Part shown: piece by piece, positions 1 through 5,290 of the stretch
Position numbering within the stretch: the first letter of the stretch is position 1
Layout of the letters: each line of letters begins with the position of its first letter
Source of the DNA: an uncultured Limnohabitans sp.
GTDB taxonomy: Bacteria > Pseudomonadota > Gammaproteobacteria > Burkholderiales > Burkholderiaceae_C
Direction: 5' to 3'
Assembly: GCF_937889215.1 (NCBI RefSeq)
Contig: NZ_CALBEX010000183.1
Span: 1 to 5,290 of the forward strand
DNA: 5,290 nt
The notes under the pieces: model-generated
What the model was told of the DNA's origin: nothing
The model's input: the letters and a program-made list of their open reading frames with translations, nothing else
Databases searched by the model: none
Position numbers and translations under genes: made by a program

Positions 1-744
1 CTTGCTGCCGTCTTTGACACCCCATTCTTCTTGTTCGCGGCTGTGGAAAGTCACCACCACGTTGTATTGCTCGCCGCCGCGCAGCGGGTAGTGCACCAGG
101 TGGCAGTTGGGCCCCACCCAGATGGCGGCCGCGTTCCATTGCAGATCGGCAGGAAAGTCTTTTTTGTCGACCACGGCGCGGTAGACCACATGGCCCGTGA
201 CGCGGGCCGGGTCGCCCACAAACTGCTCACGCACCACCGATTTGACGCCATCGGCCCCGATCAGGGCGCAGCCCTGGAAGGCTTTGCCGTTTTGGTCCCA
301 CACGGTCACGCTGCTGTCGTCTTGTTCAATGCGCACCACGCGGGTGCTGGTGTGAAATTGCACTTGCCCGGTTTCTTGCGCGGCTTCGAGCAAGGACAAG
401 TGCACATCGGCGCGGTGGATCACGGCATAGGGGTTGCCAAAACGCTCGCGGAATTTTTCGTCGGTGGGGATCTTGCCGACCTGGTACTCGTCGAGCGCGT
501 CGTGCATCACCATGAAGTCGGTGTAGACCGCGCGGCCACGGGCCTTGTCGCCGATGCCCAATGCGTCAAACGCATGAAACCCGTTCGGTCCAATTTGGAT
601 GCCCGCGCCGATTTCGCCGATCTCGGGGGCTTGCTCCAGCACGGTGACGGCAAAGCCCTGGCGCACCAAGGCGAGGGCAGCGGCCAAGCCGCCAATGCCA
701 CCGCCTGCAACGATGACGGGGAGTGTGTTGTGTGAAGGGCTCAT
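1..744 (-). CDS. 3-hydroxybenzoate 6-monooxygenase (FAD, class A), N-terminal part, runs off left edge
   Basis: Translating the minus strand from the ATG at 744 gives 248 codons with no stop to base 1. Seen: an FAD-binding Rossmann motif GGGIGG at residues 14-19, the ribose-binding acidic residue E37 in VTVLEQAP, the GAGIQIGPN stretch (46-54), the R111-A-D-V-H segment, and the DG motif GADGVKSVVRE (163-173), in which D165/G166 contact FAD and NAD(P)H. These define the class A flavoprotein hydroxylases. The stretch H215-L-V-H-Y219-PLRGGEQYN with VTFHSREQEEWG matches my memory of 3-hydroxybenzoate 6-hydroxylases (named nagX, xlnD or mhbM); H215 and Y219 would correspond to the substrate-binding His and Tyr of the Rhodococcus enzyme. 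The reaction is 3-hydroxybenzoate + NADH + O2 to gentisate, in the cytosol. The family is near 400 residues, so about 150 are missing. Salicylate 1-hydroxylase is the main alternative. The start is supported by AGGA five bases upstream. Confidence 0.85.
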   Translation of the reverse strand, partial: MSPSHNTLPVIVAGGGIGGLAAALALVRQGFAVTVLEQAPEIGEIGAGIQIGPNGFHAFDALGIGDKARGRAVYTDFMVMHDALDEYQVGKIPTDEKFRERFGNPYAVIHRADVHLSLLEAAQETGQVQFHTSTRVVRIEQDDSSVTVWDQNGKAFQGCALIGADGVKSVVREQFVGDPARVTGHVVYRAVVDKKDFPADLQWNAAAIWVGPNCHLVHYPLRGGEQYNVVVTFHSREQEEWGVKDGSK

Positions 745-749
745 GGGGT

Positions 750-753
750 TCCT
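750..753 (-). promoter_or_regulatory. Ribosome binding site of the hydroxylase gene
   Basis: On the minus strand AGGA lies five bases before the ATG at 744 (AGGAACCCCATG). The spacing is good and no other in-frame ATG lies nearby, which supports this start over an internal one; the FAD-binding motif also begins at the usual distance from the N terminus. Confidence 0.6.
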
Positions 754-786
754 GGCGTGGAAGGGGGAACAAAAAGAAGTTATTCG

Positions 787-800
787 ATAAGTGTACTTAT
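787..800. promoter_or_regulatory. Operator-like perfect inverted repeat
   Basis: ATAAGT (787-792) and ACTTAT (795-800) are exact reverse complements around a 2-base centre. A second, weaker dyad, TTAT-TCG-ATAA (780-790), overlaps its left side. The repeat covers the -10 of the proposed minus-strand promoter, a usual place for a repressor site. Short AT-rich dyads of this kind are typical of MarR, GntR or TetR type operators, and MarR-type regulators of hydroxybenzoate genes are known. No regulator gene lies in the window, so which protein binds, and whether any does, is inference. Confidence 0.4.
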
Positions 801-818
801 TAAATGCCCGCTTGACCA
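790..818 (-). promoter_or_regulatory. Putative sigma70 promoter for the hydroxylase gene
   Basis: Read on the minus strand, TGGTCA (plus 813-818, four of six matches to TTGACA) is followed by exactly 17 bases and then TACACT (plus 790-795, four of six matches to TATAAT). Transcription would begin near 782-784 and give a leader of roughly 40 bases. It sits in the only AT-rich patch of the intergenic region. The element is seen in the sequence; its activity is inferred, and both hexamers are imperfect, so an activator may be needed. Confidence 0.4.
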
Positions 819-870
819 GTCGCTGGGGTGCAAACCCAAACAAAAGACCCGTGGTCAGCATGACTTGGGG

Positions 871-877
871 GGAGGAA
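871..877 (+). promoter_or_regulatory. Shine-Dalgarno that fixes the mrpA start at 887
   Basis: GGAGGAA at the end of a longer purine run (867-879) lies 9-11 bases before the ATG at 887. Two upstream in-frame starts are possible, GTG at 791 and ATG at 860. Neither has a comparable ribosome site, and both would add a polar stretch not typical of MrpA ahead of the first membrane helix. The ATG at 887 is therefore preferred. Confidence 0.6.
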
Positions 878-886
878 GCAGGCTGC

Positions 887-3757
887 ATGGCTAAAATCGG
901 CCGCTTACCTGAAAGACATGCCGTGCTCTTATTCATCGTATTGCTCCCTCTTTTGCTGGGCACCCTGGCCACGTTTTGGCTAGGTTCCCGCTCGCGACTG
1001 CTGACCGCTTGCGCGGCGGGTGCCGTCACGGCCACCAGTTTGGGCCTGTTGCTGTCCATGGCCCCTGCCGTGCTGGCCGGTGAGACGGTGATGAACGCCT
1101 GGCCCTGGGTGCCCGAGATCGGGCTGAACCTGACGTTCCGCCTCGACGGCCTGTCGATGATGTTCGCGGGCCTGATCCTGTTCATCGGCTTGATGATCAT
1201 CTTGTATGCGCATTACTACTTGAGCGCCAAGGACTCGGCCGGCAAGTTTTACAGCGAGATGATGCTGTTCATGGCCGCCATGCTGGGCGTGGTGCTCTCA
1301 GACAACTTGCTGCTCTTGGTGGTGTTTTGGGAGCTGACCAGCGTTTCGTCCTTCTTGTTGGTCGGTTATTGGAGCCACCGGCCCGACGCACGCGCCGGAG
1401 CCCGTCAGGCCTTGGCCGTGACCGGGGGCGGCGGCCTGGCCATGCTGGGCGGCTTTGTCTTGCTGGGTCAGATTGCGGGCACGTACGAGCTGAGTGAAAT
1501 GCTGGGCAACGTGGCCACCATTCAAGCCGACCCGATGTTCTTGCCCGCGCTGCTCTTGATTTTGGTGGGGGCCTTCACCAAGAGCGCGCAGTTCCCATTT
1601 CACTTCTGGCTGCCCGATGCGATGGCTGCGCCCACGCCCGTGTCGGCCTACCTGCACTCGGCCACCATGGTCAAGGCCGGGGTGTTTTTGCTCATGCGCA
1701 TGTACCCGGTGCTGGCCGGGTCGGGTTATTTTGAGGCGATTGTCACCACGGTGGGCCTGATCACGGTGTTGTTTGCGGCCTTCATCGCGATCTTCAAGCA
1801 CGACCTTAAAGGTTTGCTGGCTTATTCCACCGTGAGCCACTTGGGCCTGATCACGTTTTTGGTGGGCCTGGGCTCGCCGCTGGCCGCTGTGGCGGCGGTG
1901 TTCCATGTGCTCAACCACGCCACCTTCAAGGCCTCGCTGTTCATGATCGCGGGCATCGTGGACCACGAAACCCATTCGCGCGACATGCGCAAGCTGGGCG
2001 GCCTGTGGTCGCTCATGCCCTGGACGGCCACGTTGTCCATGGTGGCGGCCGCGTCCATGGCGGGTGTGCCTTTGACCAACGGCTTCTTGTCCAAAGAGAT
2101 GTTTTTCACCGAAGCGGTGGTGGGCACCTCCGGCGCGTTCGCTTGGCTGGTGCCCGCGCTGGTGACTTTGGCCGGGGTCTGCAGCGTGGCGTATTCGCTG
2201 CGTTTTGTGCACGACACGTATTTCAACGGCCCGCTGGGCGATGTGCTCAACACCCACCCGCACGAGCCGCCGCTGGGCATGAAGCTGCCCGCGATGCTGC
2301 TGGTCACGCTGTGCATCGTGGTGGGGGTGTTGCCCGCGCTCACACTGGGCCCGCTGGTCGATGTGGCGGCCACGGCCTTGGCCGGCAAGCCACTGCCCGA
2401 ATACCACTTGGCCATCTGGCACGGCTTCAACCTTCCCTTGCTCATGAGCGCGATCGCGCTGGTGGTGGGCATTGCGCTGTACCTGATGCTGGCCAAAAAC
2501 AAGCGCCTGCACCGCATCGAGTCCGAGGCCTGGTTTGGCCGCGCCACCGGTCGGCAGATGTTTGAAGGCCTGATCGACGGCTTGTTTGCCTTCGCCGGTC
2601 GCTTGACGCTGCGTTTGGAGAACGGCTCGCTGCAAAGCTACCTGGCCTGGATGCTGGGCGGCGTGGTCTTGGTGGTCGGCTTGCCTTTGCTGGGCAGCGG
2701 CATCGGCACCGGCCCTCGCGAGTTGTTGCCTGCATCGCCCCTGGCCATCATGATTTGGCTGCTGCTGGGGGCCACCACTTTGACGCTGGCGCTGCAGCAC
2801 CATCACCGCTTTCAGGCCGTGGTCTTGGTGGGCGTGGTGGGCTTGGTCACGTCCCTGACTTTTGTCAGCCTGTCCGCGCCCGATTTGGCCTTGACCCAGT
2901 TGTCGGTGGAGGTGGTGTCCACGGTGCTGATGCTCATGGGTTTGGCCTTGTTGCCACAACATTCACCGCGCGAGTCGAGCACCGCCCGCCGCGTCCGCGA
3001 CGGCGCACTGGCGCTGGCTGCCGGTGCTGGCATGGCCTGGTTGAGCTGGGTGTTTGTGACCCGTGACCACAGCGCCATTTCCTGGTTCTTCTTGGACAAG
3101 TCGATCCCCGTGGGCGGTGGCTCCAACGTGGTCAATGTGATCTTGGTGGACTTCCGGGGTTATGACACCTTTGGCGAGATCACGGTGCTGGGCATCGCCG
3201 CCATTGGCGTGCTGGCGCTGATGGAGGGCATGCGCACGCGCCGCCCTCAACAGGACAGCGATGGCCTGGCCTGGACCTTTGCCGCACAACCGCTCATGTT
3301 GCGTGTGGCCGCTGGGGTGGTGTTGCCGGTGGCGCTGGTGTTCACCATTTACATCTTCATGCGCGGGCACAACATGCCCGGTGGCGGCTTCATTGCGGGC
3401 CTGATCACGGCTGTGGCGCTGGTGCTGCAGTTCATGTCCATGGGGCAGGCCAAGGCTGAATACCTCTTGCGTGGCCAGGCGGGTCGGCGCTTTGTTCAGT
3501 GGATCGGCGCGGGCCTGGGCATTGCCGGACTGACCGGGGTGGGCGCGTTTGTGTGGGGTCGCCCGTTCTTGACCAGTGCCCACGGCAACCCGGTGGTGCC
3601 GGTTTTGGGTGAGCTGCCGCTGGCCTCGGCCGCCTTGTTTGACTTGGGCGTTTATTTGGTCGTGGTTGGGGCCACGCTGTTGACCATCTCGGTGTTGGGC
3701 AATGCGACCCGTGAATCGCCGGGCCCGAGCGCTGTGCGCCCCAAGGTGGCCGCATGA
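887..3757 (+). CDS. mrpA: Mrp/Pha cation:proton antiporter, fused subunits A and B
   Basis: 956 residues from the ATG at 887. Largest subunit of the Mrp (Pha, Mnh, Sha) antiporter, an inner-membrane complex exchanging Na+ or K+ for H+. Domains in order: NuoL/M-like proton-channel core (about 80-450); MrpA C-terminal NuoJ-like part (about 620-690, with SAPDLALTQLSVEVVSTVLM); MbhE-like part (about 747-780, NVVNVILVDFRGYDTFGE); MnhB domain (about 800-940, with IYIFMRGHNMPGGGFIAGLI). Family-type ion-path residues are visible: E149 in FWELTS, K232 in GAFTKSAQFPFHFWLP, K263 in HSATMVKAG, H345 and K348 in LNHATFKASLFM, and K403 in NGFLSKEMFF. Bacillus MrpA is about 800 residues with MrpB separate; the fusion here matches the six-gene type called phaAB in rhizobia. 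Many hydrophobic segments, roughly 20 or more. The stop overlaps the ATG of a 19-codon frame leading to mrpC. No frameshift or missing core motif seen. Confidence 0.93.
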   Translation: MAKIGRLPERHAVLLFIVLLPLLLGTLATFWLGSRSRLLTACAAGAVTATSLGLLLSMAPAVLAGETVMNAWPWVPEIGLNLTFRLDGLSMMFAGLILFIGLMIILYAHYYLSAKDSAGKFYSEMMLFMAAMLGVVLSDNLLLLVVFWELTSVSSFLLVGYWSHRPDARAGARQALAVTGGGGLAMLGGFVLLGQIAGTYELSEMLGNVATIQADPMFLPALLLILVGAFTKSAQFPFHFWLPDAMAAPTPVSAYLHSATMVKAGVFLLMRMYPVLAGSGYFEAIVTTVGLITVLFAAFIAIFKHDLKGLLAYSTVSHLGLITFLVGLGSPLAAVAAVFHVLNHATFKASLFMIAGIVDHETHSRDMRKLGGLWSLMPWTATLSMVAAASMAGVPLTNGFLSKEMFFTEAVVGTSGAFAWLVPALVTLAGVCSVAYSLRFVHDTYFNGPLGDVLNTHPHEPPLGMKLPAMLLVTLCIVVGVLPALTLGPLVDVAATALAGKPLPEYHLAIWHGFNLPLLMSAIALVVGIALYLMLAKNKRLHRIESEAWFGRATGRQMFEGLIDGLFAFAGRLTLRLENGSLQSYLAWMLGGVVLVVGLPLLGSGIGTGPRELLPASPLAIMIWLLLGATTLTLALQHHHRFQAVVLVGVVGLVTSLTFVSLSAPDLALTQLSVEVVSTVLMLMGLALLPQHSPRESSTARRVRDGALALAAGAGMAWLSWVFVTRDHSAISWFFLDKSIPVGGGSNVVNVILVDFRGYDTFGEITVLGIAAIGVLALMEGMRTRRPQQDSDGLAWTFAAQPLMLRVAAGVVLPVALVFTIYIFMRGHNMPGGGFIAGLITAVALVLQFMSMGQAKAEYLLRGQAGRRFVQWIGAGLGIAGLTGVGAFVWGRPFLTSAHGNPVVPVLGELPLASAALFDLGVYLVVVGATLLTISVLGNATRESPGPSAVRPKVAA

Positions 3758-3813
3758 TCACTGCACACACCCTTTCGTTCAGCGTTTCAAGTCGCACCAA
3801 GGAGCTCACATGA
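3754..3813 (+). CDS. Possible 19-codon bridging frame between mrpAB and mrpC
   Basis: An ATG at 3754 overlaps the mrpAB stop (ATGA, 3754-3757). The frame runs 19 codons (MITAHTLSFSVSSRTKELT) to a TGA at 3811-3813 that overlaps the mrpC ATG (ATGA, 3810-3813). AAGG at 3743-3746 lies seven bases before its ATG. The peptide has no recognisable domain and no membrane helix. If translated, its likely role is to carry ribosomes from mrpAB to mrpC (translational coupling) rather than to make a working protein. A frame this short can arise by chance; the double ATGA overlap is the reason to list it. Confidence 0.3.
   Translation: MITAHTLSFSVSSRTKELT
3799..3804 (+). promoter_or_regulatory. Shine-Dalgarno of mrpC
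   Basis: AAGGAG lies five bases before the ATG at 3810. It supports that start over the in-frame GTG at 3702, which lies inside mrpAB, and over the ATG at 3816. It falls inside the 19-codon bridging frame, so ribosomes translating that frame would pass over it just before mrpC initiation. Confidence 0.65.
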
Positions 3814-4226
3814 GCATGGAATTTTTGTTGGCCAGCGGTATCGGTTTTGTCACCGCCTGCGCCGTTTACCTGATGCTGCGCGGACGCACTTTCACCGTGG
3901 TGCTCGGCTTGTCTTTGCTCGGCTACGCCGTCAACGTTTTCATCTTCGCTATGGGGCGCTTGTGGACCAATGCGCAACCCATTTTGGTCGGCGACGGCCC
4001 CGTCGCCGACCCTTTGCCGCAGGCGCTGGTGCTCACAGCCATCGTGATTGGTTTTGCTACCACGGGCTTTGTCATCGAGTTGGCCCTGCGCAGCCGGCAC
4101 GAAAGCGGCAGTGACCATGTTGACGGGCACGAGCCTGGCCACGCACCCGGTTTTGTGGCCAGTGCAGTGACCAAAGACCCAAGCGCTGCAAGCTCGCCCA
4201 CCACAGCACAAGGGGGGCCGGTTTGA
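3810..4226 (+). CDS. mrpC: Mrp/Pha antiporter subunit C (NuoK-like)
   Basis: 138 residues. Small membrane subunit homologous to complex I NuoK, placed between the MrpA and MrpD antiporter-like subunits. Three hydrophobic segments are visible: about 4-23 (FLLASGIGFVTACAVYLMLR), 29-48 (with GLSLLGYAVNVFIF) and 71-93. The family signature DPLPQALVLTAIVIGFA is at 67-83, and E90 lies in the last helix. Bacillus MrpC is about 113 residues; the extra length here is a polar tail from about residue 94, with histidines H97, H103, H107 and H111 among acidic residues, then a Ser/Thr/Ala-rich end. The loop at 59-68 is encoded by a perfect inverted repeat. The stop overlaps the mrpD start in TGATG, implying translational coupling. 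The start is set by AAGGAG five bases upstream. Confidence 0.93.
   Translation: MSMEFLLASGIGFVTACAVYLMLRGRTFTVVLGLSLLGYAVNVFIFAMGRLWTNAQPILVGDGPVADPLPQALVLTAIVIGFATTGFVIELALRSRHESGSDHVDGHEPGHAPGFVASAVTKDPSAASSPTTAQGGPV
3986..4011. repeat. Perfect 12-bp-arm inverted repeat inside mrpC
   Basis: Left arm GGTCGGCGACGG (3986-3997) and right arm CCGTCGCCGACC (4000-4011) are exact reverse complements around a CC centre. In RNA the innermost pairs must open, leaving about a 10-bp very GC-rich stem with a six-base loop. It encodes residues 59-68 of MrpC (LVGDGPVADP), just before the conserved DPLPQ motif. No T-run follows on either strand, so it does not look like an intrinsic terminator. Possible roles are ribosome or polymerase pausing or mRNA stabilisation upstream of mrpD; it may also be chance in GC-rich coding sequence. 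Confidence 0.6.
4210..4217 (+). promoter_or_regulatory. Shine-Dalgarno of mrpD
   Basis: AAGGGGGG ends eight bases before the ATG at 4226 and lies inside the last codons of mrpC. Together with the TGATG overlap it indicates that mrpD is translated by coupling or reinitiation from mrpC. Confidence 0.5.
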
Positions 4227-5290
4227 TGTTCGACGCTCTCTTGTCTTTCTGGCTGCAGCACGCGCCCGTGCTGTCGGTTTTGCTGCCCGTGTTCACGGCC
4301 GTGGCCTTGTTGCTGCTGGGCGATGGCAGCCAACAGGTGGCCGGCGGTGGCCATGGCGACAGCCGACAGCGCTGGGCGCGTCGACTGGCCATGGCCTCGG
4401 TGTTGCTGGGTTTGCTCATGGCCATCGGCCTGGTGGTGCAGGCCAGCAGCGGTGAGTTGCTGGTTTACCAACTGGGCGAATGGCCCGCGCCCTTTGGCAT
4501 CGTCATGGTGCTGGACCGTTTGTCCGGCCTGATGGTGTTGTTGACTTACCTGGTGGCTGTGCCCGTGCTTTGGTACGCCACGGGCGGCTGGGACGCCCGG
4601 GGGCGGCATTTCCATGCGCTGTTCCAATTCCAGCTCATGGGGCTGTGCGGCGCGTTCATGACGGGCGATTTGTTCAACCTGTTCGTGTTCTTCGAAGTCT
4701 TGCTGATCGCCTCTTATGTGCTGCTGGTCCATGGCCAGGGGCGCGAGCGCTTTCGCATGGGCATCCATTACGTGGTGCTCAACCTGGCCGCTTCGGGCTT
4801 GTTCTTGATTGGTCTGGCCATGGTCTACAGCGTGACCGGCACGCTCAACATGGCCGATGTGGGCCTCAAGGTGGCGCAACTCACCGGTGATCAAGCTTGG
4901 CTGGCGCAGGCCGCTGCCTTGGTGTTGCTGGCCGTGTTTGGCCTCAAGGCCGCGCTGGTGCCCTTGTACTTTTGGCTGCCCGGCACCTATGCAGCGGCCA
5001 GCGCGCCGGTGGCGGCGCTGTTTGCCATCATGACCAAGGTCGGGGTCTACAGCATCATCCGCACGCACTGGGTGATTTTTGGAGTGGGGGCAGGGGAGTC
5101 GGCCATGGCCGTGGCCGACTGGCTGCTGCCTTTGGCGCTGACCACCAGCGTGTTGGGGGTCATGGGCGCACTTGCGGCGCACAGCTTGAGCCGCTTGGTG
5201 GCCTACCTCACGGTGTCCTCGGTAGGCACTTTGCTGGCCTGCGTGGGTTTGTTCACCACCGACACTTTGTCTGCGGCGCTGTATTACACG
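4226..5290 (+). CDS. mrpD: Mrp/Pha antiporter subunit D (NuoM/N-like), runs off right edge
   Basis: 355 codons from the ATG at 4226 to the window end with no stop; family members are about 500 residues or more, so the C-terminal third is missing. An antiporter-like subunit related to complex I NuoM/NuoN and needed for cation/proton exchange in the inner membrane. Seen: GDLFNLFVFFEVLLIASYVLL (148-167), with E157 matching the essential helix-5 glutamate; FGLKAALVPLYFWLPGTYAAA (238-258), with K241 matching the helix-7 lysine; and ASAPVAALFAIMTKVGVYSIIR (258-279), with K271. The SLSRLVAYLTVSSVG stretch (320-334) is the discontinuous-helix region typical of the family. A polar loop lies at about 33-53. 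AAGGGG (4210-4215) lies about ten bases before the ATG, and the start overlaps the mrpC stop (TGATG). MrpA is excluded by gene order and by the shorter N-terminal core; hydrogenase or formate-lyase relatives are unlikely next to mrpA and mrpC. Confidence 0.92.
   Translation, partial: MFDALLSFWLQHAPVLSVLLPVFTAVALLLLGDGSQQVAGGGHGDSRQRWARRLAMASVLLGLLMAIGLVVQASSGELLVYQLGEWPAPFGIVMVLDRLSGLMVLLTYLVAVPVLWYATGGWDARGRHFHALFQFQLMGLCGAFMTGDLFNLFVFFEVLLIASYVLLVHGQGRERFRMGIHYVVLNLAASGLFLIGLAMVYSVTGTLNMADVGLKVAQLTGDQAWLAQAAALVLLAVFGLKAALVPLYFWLPGTYAAASAPVAALFAIMTKVGVYSIIRTHWVIFGVGAGESAMAVADWLLPLALTTSVLGVMGALAAHSLSRLVAYLTVSSVGTLLACVGLFTTDTLSAALYYT

Noticed and set aside
31..735. Plus-strand open frame (234 codons) opposite the hydroxylase gene
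   Set aside because: The minus-strand frame carries full flavoprotein motifs; the plus-strand product is a low-complexity shadow rich in Ala, His and Val.
824..838. TGGG-CCCA dyad near 824-838
   Set aside because: Only four clean pairs with an interrupted inner stem; it is too weak to call an operator or terminator.
812..846. TTGACC at 812-817 as the -35 of a plus-strand promoter for the antiporter operon
   Set aside because: The positions 16-18 bases downstream hold CCCAAAC-like sequence with no resemblance to TATAAT. No reliable plus-strand promoter could be named.
1298..2962. Long minus-strand open frame (554 codons) opposite mrpAB
   Set aside because: The product is extremely rich in Gln, His, Gly and Arg, has no recognisable domain, and lies opposite a clearly conserved membrane protein. 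This is the usual shadow frame in GC-rich coding DNA.
3364..3380. Inverted repeat CGGGCA-CAACA-TGCCCG in mrpAB
   Set aside because: It encodes the conserved RGHNMPGG motif of the MrpB domain. Protein constraint and GC content explain it, and there is no T-run after it.
1753..3409. The 13-base string GGGCCTGATCACG occurs three times in mrpAB (1753, 1843 and 3397)
   Set aside because: All three copies are in the same frame and encode Gly-Leu-Ile-Thr in membrane helices. Shared codon preference explains them better than a functional repeat.
5100..5111. Twelve-base palindrome CGGCCATGGCCG in mrpD
   Set aside because: Runs of GGCCATGGCC are frequent in this GC-rich coding sequence and give no loop for a hairpin; likely chance.
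3923..5182. Long minus-strand open frame (419 codons) opposite mrpC and mrpD
   Set aside because: It has the same Gln/His/Gly-rich composition with no domain, and it spans two real plus-strand genes.

Overview
This window looks like chromosomal DNA of a betaproteobacterium, most likely in the Burkholderiales and near the Comamonadaceae. The basis is high GC, codon use rich in GCC, CTG and TTG, and the character of the two loci; no species-specific marker is present. I see no mobile element, CRISPR array, tRNA or rRNA. It is ordinary metabolic and transport DNA with dense coding.

Left part (1-744, minus strand): the N-terminal 248 codons of a class A FAD-dependent aromatic monooxygenase, best matched to 3-hydroxybenzoate 6-hydroxylase, which makes gentisate from 3-hydroxybenzoate. 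The gene runs off the left edge.

Intergenic part (745-886, 142 bases): a divergent control region. It has an AT-rich patch (about 771-806) with a perfect inverted repeat, ATAAGT-GT-ACTTAT. This overlaps the -10 of a plausible sigma70 promoter reading toward the hydroxylase. A purine-rich ribosome site precedes the plus-strand operon. I found no convincing plus-strand promoter.

Right part (887-5290, plus strand): the start of an Mrp/Pha/Mnh multisubunit cation/proton antiporter operon. Its genes are a fused mrpA-mrpB, mrpC, and the first 355 codons of mrpD; mrpE, F and G would be expected beyond the right edge. The fused A-B subunit puts it in the six-gene (group 2) type known from Proteobacteria. 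MrpA and MrpD are relatives of complex I NuoL/M/N and MrpC of NuoK. Together they form a membrane complex that exchanges cytoplasmic Na+ (in some members K+) for external protons.

The genes are tightly packed: mrpC and mrpD overlap (TGATG). The 52-base gap between mrpAB and mrpC is exactly bridged by a 19-codon reading frame that overlaps both neighbours by ATGA. A perfect 12-bp-arm inverted repeat inside mrpC is the strongest secondary structure I noticed. I do not see a wholly new system here; the points worth a second look are the bridging mini-frame, the mrpC hairpin and the divergent operator-like site.
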